From the NCBI RefSeq assembly GCF_016881005.1, contig NZ_JACOPV010000002.1:186001-250000 (forward strand): a stretch of 64,000 bases of DNA, written 5' to 3'. The stretch comes from Pseudomonas arcuscaelestis. GTDB lineage: Bacteria > Pseudomonadota > Gammaproteobacteria > Pseudomonadales > Pseudomonadaceae. Made by a program: the position numbers and the translations under genes. The notes beneath the pieces are model-generated. The model was not told where the DNA came from. It was given only the letters and a program-made list of their open reading frames with translations, and did no database searches. Of the stretch, positions 34,241-42,282 are shown in pieces. Every line of letters begins with the position of its first letter. Positions within the stretch are counted from its first letter, which is position 1.

Positions 34241-36089
34241 CACCGGCAAAGGCCGCCAGGCCAACGCGCTCCAGCACCTCTGTGCTGTAGGCAACATAGC
34301 TGCGGCTGCTTTCGTCGCGAATGAACAGTGGGTCGCTAAATGCAGTGGGTGCGTAACCCTGGCGCTGCAGGTCGACCTTGCGCAGCTTGAATGTACTGGT
34401 CAGATCGGCGGCGGCCGAAACCCGCACAAACATCGGCGCGGCATAGCGCGGCAGGCGCGCCTCGGTCAGCGCATAAAACGCTTGCGGGTCGAAGGACTGC
34501 CCCGGCTGCATGAGTACCGCCGCCATGCCGGCGCGGCCTTCCTGCCCAGGCACCTGCACGCCATAGATATTGATCAGCTCAAGCCCGGCAAAATCACCCA
34601 GTGCACAAGCCACTTCCAGGGTCGAGACGTTCTCGCTCTTCCAGCGGAAGGTGTCGCCGATGCGGTCGATGAAATAGAGGTAACCATCCTCGTCGAAGCG
34701 CAGCAGGTCTCCTGAGCTCCAGTACGAATCGCCGTCGACGAACACGTTGCGGCGGATTTTGCTATTGGTTGCCTCGGCCGAGGTGTAGCCCTCGAAGCGC
34801 CCGCCGCCGATGTTGGGATGATTGATGATGAAACCCAGGGCCTCGCCCACCTCTCCCACTTCGCACAGTTGATGAAAACCGTGCTGGTCGCGTGGATGGC
34901 TGTCGGTTTCAACGTCATAGCGCACCAGGCGCAGATTGCTCTTCTCCCAGAACGGCACACGACCGCAGGCGCCCACATAATTGTCGACGTTGACCACGTT
35001 GGTATTGGACTCGGTGGAACCCCAGCCCTCAAACACTTGAATCGGCCCGAAGCGCTGGACCCAGTTCTGCCAGGTTTCTCGCGTCAGCCCGGCACCGAGC
35101 ATGCAACGCAAACTGTGCTCGCGCTCCCCGGCAACCTCAGGCTGGTTGAGCAGGTAGCGACAGATCTCGCCGATGTACTGGAACACCGTGACCTGATGCT
35201 TGCGGATGTCGTTCCAGAACTCGCGAACACTGAATTTGCGTCGCACCACTATCGCCGCACCCGTCTTCAGCGCGGTAGAGGTTACCGACGTGGCGGCTGC
35301 ACCGTGGTACAGCGGCAAGCAGCAATAAAACACGTCCTGCACCGTCGTCTGCAGGGTGATTTCCATGATGTCGCCGGTCGACATCCAGCGCATATGGCTG
35401 TAGCGCGCCGCTTTCGGAAGGCCCGTGGTACCGGAGGTAAAGATCAGCAGGCTGGGCGTTTCGGCGCTCAGGTCTGCGCGCAGGTCGCGCGGAAATGGCG
35501 CACTCGGCGCCGCGGCCAGGGCTTCGTTCAAGCGCGTATCAACCTGATCCGGCACCTCACCCGACCACGGCTGCTCGGTATCTTCTACCAGCCAGAGCGG
35601 CAACGGCGGCAAGTTTTCGGTGATGAGAAAGTTGCCCAGAATCTCTTCACCAACAATGATTGCCTTGGCATCGATCGCTTCCAGCGAGTGCGTCAGTGTT
35701 CGGCCGCTGAGCTGGGTATTGACGAAGCCCACCACCACCCCAAGCTTGGCCAGTGCGTACCAACAGCAGAAAAACGCCGGGCGGTTTTCCATCGCCAGTG
35801 CACAGACATCACCTGGGCGCAGGCCACGGGCATGAAAGACATGCGCCAGGCGATCGGCCTGGGCATTTATCTGGGCGAAACTCAGGCGCTGCTCACCGTA
35901 GATGATGAAGGGCCGCTCGCCATGGCGCTGCGCTTGTTCTTCCAGGCGATCGGCCAGGGTATAACGATCTGCCGGCTTGATTCGCGCACTGGCTTCAGCA
36001 CGGCGATCGAGGATGGCCTGCGTCTGCTCGCGTGGCACAACCCCACGCTCGTCAGCGGACAGCAGGCTTGCGTTGTTGAAATTGTTCAT
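34227..36089 (-). CDS. Acyl-CoA synthetase of the very-long-chain/FATP type, probable steroid side-chain CoA ligase
   Basis: The 620-residue protein is an adenylate-forming enzyme with LLIFTSGTTGLPKAARYSHMRW (phosphate loop), GWGSTESN, and the FATP-type motifs YFIDRIGDTFRWKSENVSTLEV and LTSTFKLRK near the C-terminus. This group includes the CoA ligases for C24-C27 steroid side chains in actinobacteria (FadD19/CasG type), so it may activate the intact side-chain carboxylate. GGAGAAAAGG precedes the ATG at 36089. It heads a unit with the MBL-fold and DUF1302 genes and diverges from an MFS carrier across a region with two regulatory palindromes. Confidence 0.85.
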   Translation of the reverse strand: MNNFNNASLLSADERGVVPREQTQAILDRRAEASARIKPADRYTLADRLEEQAQRHGERPFIIYGEQRLSFAQINAQADRLAHVFHARGLRPGDVCALAMENRPAFFCCWYALAKLGVVVGFVNTQLSGRTLTHSLEAIDAKAIIVGEEILGNFLITENLPPLPLWLVEDTEQPWSGEVPDQVDTRLNEALAAAPSAPFPRDLRADLSAETPSLLIFTSGTTGLPKAARYSHMRWMSTGDIMEITLQTTVQDVFYCCLPLYHGAAATSVTSTALKTGAAIVVRRKFSVREFWNDIRKHQVTVFQYIGEICRYLLNQPEVAGEREHSLRCMLGAGLTRETWQNWVQRFGPIQVFEGWGSTESNTNVVNVDNYVGACGRVPFWEKSNLRLVRYDVETDSHPRDQHGFHQLCEVGEVGEALGFIINHPNIGGGRFEGYTSAEATNSKIRRNVFVDGDSYWSSGDLLRFDEDGYLYFIDRIGDTFRWKSENVSTLEVACALGDFAGLELINIYGVQVPGQEGRAGMAAVLMQPGQSFDPQAFYALTEARLPRYAAPMFVRVSAAADLTSTFKLRKVDLQRQGYAPTAFSDPLFIRDESSRSYVAYSTEVLERVGLAAFAGDASE

Positions 36090-36230
36090 CCTTTTCTCCG
36101 ATAAAACACGCGGCCGGGCGCTAGGGGTCAACGTGGTTATCCCGCACGCCTTTGCTATTGCGATCACCGCCATCGAGCGGCCAGGTGATCGAGCACGGAA
36201 CGCATCATTCACCCTGCAGAGAAGCGCAAC

Positions 36231-36248
36231 ATCGTCCGATAAGACTAA
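36231..36248 (-). promoter_or_regulatory. Cluster palindrome, site A (CoA ligase side of the divergent region)
   Basis: ATCGTC-cgataaGACTAA; read towards the CoA ligase at 36089 it is TTAGTC-N6-GACGAT, 142 bases from that start. Its centre is exactly 50 bp from the centre of site A'. Confidence 0.7.
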
Positions 36249-36280
36249 GCAGCAGCGATTGCCTTGCGCCGCACCAACGA

Positions 36281-36298
36281 GTGGTCTGAACGGACGAT
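36281..36298 (+). promoter_or_regulatory. Cluster palindrome, site A' (MFS side of the divergent region)
   Basis: GTGGTC-tgaacgGACGAT, oriented towards the MFS gene and ending 62 bases before its GTG start at 36360. The left half is the weakest of the set, but GTC-N6-GACGATG is kept. Confidence 0.6.
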
Positions 36299-36359
36299 GT
36301 GCCCAGCCTCGATCCGGTCCACGCTCCGCCTCACTAGAACAAAACCGGGAGCACCCGCA

Positions 36360-37694
36360 GTGAATTCATCCATCCCTGTTACCTGGCGTAGTCATTACGC
36401 ACTGTTCGTACTGGCCGTGATCTACATCTTCAATTACATCGACCGGCAGTTGATGGCGATCCTGATCGAGCCAGTGAAAGCCGAGTTCGGCATTTCCGAC
36501 ACCGGTATCGGCATGCTCTCCGGGGTCACCTTCGCGGTGTTCTACACCCTGTTCGGCTTCCCTCTCGGGCGGCTCTCCGACCGCATCGGGCCTAAGCCTG
36601 TGATCGCTGCCTGCTGCGTTGCCTGGAGCGTCATGACCATGGCCTGCGGTCTGGCGACCAGCTTCTGGATGCTGGTCATGGCGCGGATCGGGGTGGCGGT
36701 TGGTGAAGCAGGCGGAACGGCGCCGTCGGTGGCGATGATTTCGCAGCTGTACCCGGCCAAGAACCGCTCCACCGCGTTGTCGATACTCATGCTCGGTTCA
36801 AGCTTCGGCGCTATTTTCGGCCTTGGCTTCGGCGGCTGGATTGCCCAGCACTACGGCTGGCGTTCGGCGTTCCTGATCATCGGCGTACCTGGCATCCTGC
36901 TCGGTCTGGTGCTGTGGCTCACGGTGCGTGCGCCGAAAGTGGCGAGCGAAGCACAGCACACGGTTGAAGTGGTCCAGGAAGGCTGGGCCAAGACCATGGC
37001 CAAGTTGATGGAAACCCCATCGTTTTTGTGGCTGGTGCTGACCGGCGCATCGAGCGCCATTGCCGGCTATGCAATTGGTACCTGGAGCCCGAGTTTTCTC
37101 ATCCGTTCCCACGGATTGAACCTGCAGGACGCAGGCTTTCTGGTTGGTGTGGTGGGTGGCACTGGTGCTACCTTCGGCACCCTGGCCTGCGGCATCGTTT
37201 CCGACCGCATGGCCCGCCGCGACCCCGGTTGGCAGATTGGCGTGCCGTTGCTCGCGACGTTGGTCAGCATCCCCTTCGCGCTGGCGTACTTCCTCTGGCC
37301 GACCGGCACGCTGTTTCACCTGGGCAGCACCCCGGTGCCGACTGCATTCGTGTTCTATGCAGGCTTCGCCTTCTTCGGCACCTGGTGGGCAACGCCGTGC
37401 CTTAGCGCCGTAACCCATTTATTTCCGGCAGCGCGCCTGGCCCAGGCCACGTCGATCTTTGTCATGGCCATGACCCTGCTGGGGGTTGGCGTTGGCCCGC
37501 TGTTGATCGGTGTACTCAGTGACTTGTTCGCCCCCTCACTGGGCACTGAGGCCCTGCGCTACGCCCTGGCCGCCTCGATCTCGATGCTGATGCTCTCGAC
37601 GGTATTTTTGGGCATGGCCTTGCCGCGCTATCGCGCGCAACTGATGCAGCCGGCAGCGCCGATTGCCGACCCTGAAACTGCAGTAACCGCCTGA
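36360..37694 (+). CDS. MFS transporter, probable steroid or intermediate uptake
   Basis: The 444-residue protein has twelve membrane helices with IYIFNYIDRQLMAILIEPVKAEFG in helix 1, the loop motif GRLSDRIGPKPV between helices 2 and 3 and GGWIAQHYGWRSAFLIIG in helix 5. This resembles organic-acid MFS carriers. GGGAG eight bases upstream supports a GTG start at 36360; upstream frames would cross the regulatory site. The stop overlaps an ATG of the hydrolase frame. It opens a plus-strand unit with the C-C hydrolase and the iron-sulfur flavin reductase, and has a paralogue at 61333. Confidence 0.85.
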   Translation: MNSSIPVTWRSHYALFVLAVIYIFNYIDRQLMAILIEPVKAEFGISDTGIGMLSGVTFAVFYTLFGFPLGRLSDRIGPKPVIAACCVAWSVMTMACGLATSFWMLVMARIGVAVGEAGGTAPSVAMISQLYPAKNRSTALSILMLGSSFGAIFGLGFGGWIAQHYGWRSAFLIIGVPGILLGLVLWLTVRAPKVASEAQHTVEVVQEGWAKTMAKLMETPSFLWLVLTGASSAIAGYAIGTWSPSFLIRSHGLNLQDAGFLVGVVGGTGATFGTLACGIVSDRMARRDPGWQIGVPLLATLVSIPFALAYFLWPTGTLFHLGSTPVPTAFVFYAGFAFFGTWWATPCLSAVTHLFPAARLAQATSIFVMAMTLLGVGVGPLLIGVLSDLFAPSLGTEALRYALAASISMLMLSTVFLGMALPRYRAQLMQPAAPIADPETAVTA

Positions 37695-37711
37695 TGAATG
37701 GAGACTCAAAG

Positions 37712-38542
37712 ATGTCAGAACAAGACCTACCGTTGCCCATTGGCCATTTCGTCACCCTCGACACCGGCCTGCGCCTGCACTACCTCGATGAAGGCAGCGG
37801 CCCCGTCGTGGTGTGGTTGCATGGCAGTGGCCCGGGTGCCAGTGGCTACAGCAACTTCAAGGGTAACTTCCCCGCCTTCGTCGCTGCAGGCTTTCGTAAC
37901 CTGGTGATCGACCTGCCAGGCTTCGGCCGCTCGGACAAGCCGGACAACATCAACTACGACCTGGACTTCTTCGTCGGCGCCGTCTCCGGTTTGCTCCAGG
38001 CCCTGGAAATACAACGCTGTACCCTGCTGGGCAATTCCCTCGGCGGCGCGATCGCCATCGGCCTGGGCCTGGAACAGCCACAGCTCCTCGAAAAACTGAT
38101 CCTGATGGCACCCGGCGGTGTCGAAGAGCGCGAAACCTACTTCGCCAAGATCGGCATTCAGCGCATGGTCGAACTGTTCAATGCCGGTCCGTTGGACATC
38201 GACAAGATGCGCCAGATCATGAGCCTGCAACTGTTCGACACCTCGCAGCTGCCCGACAGCCTGCTGGCCGAGCGTGTCGCGGTTGCCCGGCACCAGCCGC
38301 ACTGCCTGTTCTCGACCATGATGGTGCCGAACATGACCGAGCGCCTGCATGAGCTGAAGGTGCCGATCCTTGGTTTCTGGGGCACCAACGACAACTTCAA
38401 CCCGGTCGGCGGCGCAATGAAAGTGCTCGATAACGCTCCTGACGCGCGCTTTATTATGCTAAATCGTTGTGGGCATTGGGTGCAGGTGGAACACAGCGAG
38501 TTGTTCAACCGTTCCTGCCTCGAGTTCCTGAACCAAGCCTAG
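37712..38542 (+). CDS. Meta-cleavage-product C-C hydrolase (HsaD/TesD type)
   Basis: The 276-residue alpha/beta hydrolase has the oxyanion motif HGSGPGASGYSNF, the nucleophile elbow GNSLGGAIA, an acid residue in GTNDNFNPVGG and the histidine in CGHWVQVEH. The HGxGPG and GHWVQ-E-H combination is typical of enzymes that hydrolyse ring-cleavage products such as HsaD (4,9-DSHA) and BphD. In a steroid cluster it most likely cleaves the meta-opened A-ring. The extradiol dioxygenase that would make the substrate is not in the window. GGAG eight bases upstream supports the ATG at 37712. Alternative: a hydrolase for a different ring-opened intermediate. Confidence 0.78.
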   Translation: MSEQDLPLPIGHFVTLDTGLRLHYLDEGSGPVVVWLHGSGPGASGYSNFKGNFPAFVAAGFRNLVIDLPGFGRSDKPDNINYDLDFFVGAVSGLLQALEIQRCTLLGNSLGGAIAIGLGLEQPQLLEKLILMAPGGVEERETYFAKIGIQRMVELFNAGPLDIDKMRQIMSLQLFDTSQLPDSLLAERVAVARHQPHCLFSTMMVPNMTERLHELKVPILGFWGTNDNFNPVGGAMKVLDNAPDARFIMLNRCGHWVQVEHSELFNRSCLEFLNQA

Positions 38543-38547
38543 GTACC

Positions 38548-38578
38548 CTGCGACAGCGGCAGCCCTGCTGCTGTCGCA
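38548..38578. repeat. Hairpin between the hydrolase and flavin reductase genes
   Basis: GCGACAGC and GCTGTCGC form an 8-bp stem extended by internal GGCAG/CTGC pairing. It lies in the 68-bp gap and has no U tract; it may lower expression of the downstream gene. Confidence 0.45.
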
Positions 38579-38610
38579 TCGACCGGCCACCTTTACGGGC
38601 TGACATAACA

Positions 38611-40740
38611 ATGACAAAACTGTCCCACTTGCTTGCCCCTGGCCGCATTGGCCCGATCCAACTGCGCAATCGCATCATCATGGCGCCCATGGGCTCCAAC
38701 TTTGCCGAGGCCGATGGCCATTGTGGCGAACGTATCCAGGCCTACTATGAAGCGCGCGCCGAAGGTGGCGCCGGCATGTTGATCATGGGTGTGTGCGCCA
38801 TCGCCTTTCCCTCCGGTACCGCCGAACCCTACCAGGTAGGGGTCTCATCCGACGAGTTCATCCCCGGCCTGAGCCGCCTGGCCGAGCGCGTGCACAAGCA
38901 CGGTGCGAAGATCGCCATGCAATTGCAGCATGCTGGCAAAAATGCCATCCGCGACATGGCCGCAGGCCGACCGCTGTGGGTGCCGTCGATTCCACCCGCC
39001 AGCAGTTCGGACATGATGCAGGCCTTGACCCCCGAAGAACTCAGCTCTTTCGTCAGTGCAGTGCGCGGGCGCAAAGGCGGAATCGAAATGCGCGTCATGG
39101 ACCAGGACGACATCGCCCAGATGATCGAATGGTTTGCCGCGGCCGCCGAGCGGGCGCAGCGCGCCGGTTTCGATGGAGTCGAGATCCATGCCGCGCACAA
39201 CTACATCATCGCCGGATTTCTCTCGTCGTATTACAACAAGCGTGACGATGCCTACGGCGGCTCACTGGAAAACCGTGCGCGCTTGTTGCTGGAGGTATTG
39301 GCTGCGGTTCGCGCGCGCGTAGGTCCAGGTTTTGGCGTGTGGCTGCGCCTGGATGCCGAAGAGCTGTTTACCCCCGGCGGCATTACCCTTGAGGATGCCA
39401 AAGCTGTAGCCCGCCTGGCCGAAACGGCCGGGGCCGACGCGGTCAGCGTTTCGGCCTACGCCGCTATCACCAGTGGCGTGGCCTTCACTGAGGCGCCACT
39501 GGTGCAAAAGCCGGGCGCCTTTCTCGAGTGGACTGGGGCGATCAAACAGTGCGTAAGCATTCCGGTGATTGCCGTCGGACGTATCGAACCGCAAGCGGGC
39601 GAAAACGCGATTGCCGCCAACCACTGCGACTTCATCGCCATGGGACGCAAACTGCTGGCCGACCCGCAATTGCCGAACAAGCTGGCATCCGGTCAATTGC
39701 AGGCGATCCGCCCGTGTATTTATTGCTACGTGTGCGTCAGCCAGATATTCATCAACCAGCGCGTCAAATGCGCGGTCAACCCTCAAACCGGCCATGAGAG
39801 CGAACGCGTCATCACGCCAGTGGTGGCTGCGCAGCATGTGGCGGTGATCGGCGGTGGCCCGGCAGGTCTTGAAGCGGCGCGCGTCGCCGTCCTGCGTGGC
39901 CATCGGGTGACCCTGTTTGAACGCAGTGATCGTTTGGGCGGCACCTTGTTCTTTGCCGCTCTGGCCTACCCCGAAAACGGTCGTCTGCTCGACAACCTGC
40001 TCTACCAGGTAGAACAACTGCCCATCGATGTCCGCCTGCAGACGAGCGTAGACGCAGCCTTGTTGCGTGACCTTGACGTCGACCAGGTAATCGTTGCCAC
40101 GGGCGCGCAACGCGCTGCACCGAACATCCCCGGCGCCGAGCAGAACCACGTCTGGAGTGGCGATGAACTGCGGCGCCTGATGACCGGTGACCGCGCCGAG
40201 GAAATCGCCAAGCGCAAACTGTCGCTGACCCAGCGCACCATGATGAAGGCCGGCAATTTGATCGGCGTTACCGACAGCACCGAAGCCATCCAGAAGCTGT
40301 CGCGCGTGTGGATGCCGTTGGGCAAGCGTGTGACCATTGTCGGCGGCGGGCTGGTGGGGCTGGAACTGGCCGAATTTTTGATCGCTCGCGGGCGCCAGGT
40401 ATGTGTGCTGGAGAGCTCCAGCCACCTGGGCGGGGAACTGGCAATTGTGCGCCGCTGGCGTGTGCTGCATGGCATTCGCGTGCATGGCGGACAACTGCTG
40501 ACTGGCGTCACCGTCACCGCCATCGAGGGCAACCGCGTCCGCTACCAAACCGCTGAAGGTGAGGCTGGCGATGTGCAGGGCGACTCAGTGGTACTGGCCA
40601 GCGGCGCAACACCGGACACCACCCTGGCCGATGCGCTGAGCAGTGCCGGGCTCAAGGTTGTCAGCATCGGTGACTGCCAGAGCCTGGGTTACATCGAAGG
40701 CGCCATCGCCGCTGGCAATCGCGCCGCTCGCGAAGCCTGA
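38611..40740 (+). CDS. NADH:flavin oxidoreductase with 4Fe-4S cluster (2,4-dienoyl-CoA reductase / BaiH type)
   Basis: The 709-residue protein has an FMN TIM barrel (residues 1-370: LLAPGRIGPIQLRNRIIMAPMGSN, FDGVEIHAAHNYIIAGFLS), a 4Fe-4S site (CIYCYVC with a fourth Cys in VKCAVNP) and C-terminal FAD- and NAD(P)-binding halves (AVIGGGPAGLEAAR and TIVGGGLVGLELAEF). This layout is shared by FadH and by the BaiCD/BaiH bile-acid enone reductases. In this cluster it may reduce a conjugated double bond in a steroid ring or side chain. I chose the ATG at 38611; its ribosome binding site is weak. It ends the plus-strand unit before a strong terminator. Confidence 0.87.
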   Translation: MTKLSHLLAPGRIGPIQLRNRIIMAPMGSNFAEADGHCGERIQAYYEARAEGGAGMLIMGVCAIAFPSGTAEPYQVGVSSDEFIPGLSRLAERVHKHGAKIAMQLQHAGKNAIRDMAAGRPLWVPSIPPASSSDMMQALTPEELSSFVSAVRGRKGGIEMRVMDQDDIAQMIEWFAAAAERAQRAGFDGVEIHAAHNYIIAGFLSSYYNKRDDAYGGSLENRARLLLEVLAAVRARVGPGFGVWLRLDAEELFTPGGITLEDAKAVARLAETAGADAVSVSAYAAITSGVAFTEAPLVQKPGAFLEWTGAIKQCVSIPVIAVGRIEPQAGENAIAANHCDFIAMGRKLLADPQLPNKLASGQLQAIRPCIYCYVCVSQIFINQRVKCAVNPQTGHESERVITPVVAAQHVAVIGGGPAGLEAARVAVLRGHRVTLFERSDRLGGTLFFAALAYPENGRLLDNLLYQVEQLPIDVRLQTSVDAALLRDLDVDQVIVATGAQRAAPNIPGAEQNHVWSGDELRRLMTGDRAEEIAKRKLSLTQRTMMKAGNLIGVTDSTEAIQKLSRVWMPLGKRVTIVGGGLVGLELAEFLIARGRQVCVLESSSHLGGELAIVRRWRVLHGIRVHGGQLLTGVTVTAIEGNRVRYQTAEGEAGDVQGDSVVLASGATPDTTLADALSSAGLKVVSIGDCQSLGYIEGAIAAGNRAAREA

Positions 40741-40756
40741 GCGCAAAACCGCGGAC

Positions 40757-40790
40757 AAAAAAAAACCCAGATTCTCATCTGGGGTTTTTT
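40757..40790. terminator. Bidirectional terminator
   Basis: CCCAGAT-tctc-ATCTGGG with A and T tracts on both sides (AAAAAAAA before, TTTTTT after). It ends the plus-strand hydrolase/flavin reductase unit and the minus-strand DUF1329 gene. Confidence 0.88.
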
Positions 40791-40811
40791 AGCTTCAGGC
40801 TGCTGCCAGGG

Positions 40812-42194
40812 TTAACGCCCCATCGCCCGGGCCGCATCGGCGGTGTACATGTCCGGGGTGAATTTCGATTCGTTGAGAATCGGCCCCTTCTTCGATTCGT
40901 TGGTCATTGCATAGCCGGTGTACTGCCCCGAGTTCAAGTCCATGAAGAACTGCGAACCGGCCTGCCAGCCGCTCATGTCCGGGTGGTAGTAGTAGTTGAT
41001 CATCGCATGCTTCCACAACGCCCCACGGCTGTCGTAGTTGTCAGCAGCCACCGCGTTCCAGGTGTCTTCGTCAATGAACAGCACACGCTTGCCGTAGACA
41101 TGGCGGTAGCCCTCTTTCAACTTCGCCTCCAGCACCCACACCCGACGCAGTTCATAGCGCATGTAGTCAGGGTTGGGATGGTTGGGGGTGAGGATGGCCG
41201 CGTACTTGAGATCACCGCTGTTGGGCTTGAAGGCGTTGGCCGGTACGTAGACTTCACGCTTGCCGATCAAGGTCCAGTCAAAGCGCTCCGGCGAGCCATT
41301 GTAAAGCCGGTCTTCATCCACGGTCATGGTGCCGTTGGTACCAATCATCGGCTGATCATAGCCGTAGCCCGGCAACTGCCGCACACGCCGGGTAGAGGGG
41401 CTGTAGCTCCAGGCCTGACGTGGGTTGGTGAGAAAGTTGTAAGGTTCCTGTGAAATACTCACCACACCGTTGTCACGCACCGGCTTGAGGGTGGTGTTCC
41501 AGCTCATGGCCTGGATCGAGTTTTCGGTCTTGGGCTCGACTGTCGGGGAGTTGGCTTGCGACAGGTTGCGCGCATGCGCCCTGCCCCAGCCAATGCTGCC
41601 GTTAGGCAGTACCGACGCCAGGTCGCTGATTTTTTCTTCGGTGTAGGCACGCGCAGGCAGTTGATGGTTCCACAGCAGTTCCATGCCGTTCTTCGGAATC
41701 GGGAACGGCACCTGGCCGATCCCTTCGACACCCATGCCGTCGTCTACCAGCTTGGCGCTCAAGGCGTTTTTCATCGCCCGCTCGCAGACATAGTCCGGGT
41801 AACGGAAATCACGATGGCCGGGGTAGATGTTCATTTTGTATGTGGTCGGATAGCGCTTGAGCAATGCCTTCTGACCATCGGTCAGGTGCTTTTCATATTG
41901 GCTCATGTTCTGCGCGGTAATGACCAGAATCGGCTTCTCGTCAGCGTACGGGTCAACCGGCTGATCGCCAGAAAACTTCACATGATTCCAACCCGGCACT
42001 TCACCCAAGTACTTGCCGGTGAACGGCGGGATAGTGCCCTCGGCGTTGCCGGCTCTCTCGGCACCGACGCAGGTAAGTTCCTTGCCGAGTTTGGCAGCCT
42101 CTTCAGGCGAAACTTGCGCAAATGCGCTGCCTTGCAGGCCGACATTGACGGCCACTGCAGCTACGAACATCACGCCTTTTGTTGTTGTTCTCAT
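40812..42194 (-). CDS. DUF1329 family periplasmic/outer-membrane-associated protein
   Basis: The 460-residue protein has a signal peptide (VAAVAVNVGLQGSAFAQ) and the DUF1329 layout, related to LolB/LolA-like lipoprotein-binding folds: SPEEAAKLGKELTCVGAERAGN at the N-terminus, SYSPSTRRVRQLPGYGYD in the middle and VWVLEAKLKEGYRHVYGKR later. It is the usual partner of DUF1302 proteins in hydrophobic-substrate clusters. Here it is monocistronic, with its own copy of the cluster palindrome 67 bases upstream. AAGGAG fixes the ATG at 42194. A role in moving hydrophobic substrate through the periplasm is plausible but unproven. Confidence 0.85.
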   Translation of the reverse strand: MRTTTKGVMFVAAVAVNVGLQGSAFAQVSPEEAAKLGKELTCVGAERAGNAEGTIPPFTGKYLGEVPGWNHVKFSGDQPVDPYADEKPILVITAQNMSQYEKHLTDGQKALLKRYPTTYKMNIYPGHRDFRYPDYVCERAMKNALSAKLVDDGMGVEGIGQVPFPIPKNGMELLWNHQLPARAYTEEKISDLASVLPNGSIGWGRAHARNLSQANSPTVEPKTENSIQAMSWNTTLKPVRDNGVVSISQEPYNFLTNPRQAWSYSPSTRRVRQLPGYGYDQPMIGTNGTMTVDEDRLYNGSPERFDWTLIGKREVYVPANAFKPNSGDLKYAAILTPNHPNPDYMRYELRRVWVLEAKLKEGYRHVYGKRVLFIDEDTWNAVAADNYDSRGALWKHAMINYYYHPDMSGWQAGSQFFMDLNSGQYTGYAMTNESKKGPILNESKFTPDMYTADAARAMGR

Positions 42195-42260
42195 CGATTG
42201 GCTCCTTCGCAGACCAGGACTACTGGGGTACTCCATTGTTCCTGATCTGCTGGGGAGAAC

Positions 42261-42278
42261 ATCGTCCGGAAAGACTAA
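42261..42278 (-). promoter_or_regulatory. Cluster palindrome, site B (upstream of the DUF1329 gene)
   Basis: ATCGTC-cggaaaGACTAA; towards the gene TTAGTC-N6-GACGATG. It lies 67 bases before the start at 42194, in the short gap after the CoA-ligase stop. Confidence 0.72.
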
Positions 42279-42282
42279 TCAG

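Noticed and set aside
39262..40548. A 428-codon minus-strand frame inside the iron-sulfur flavin reductase gene
   Set aside because: Shadow of the plus-strand gene, which carries complete FMN, 4Fe-4S, FAD and NAD motifs.
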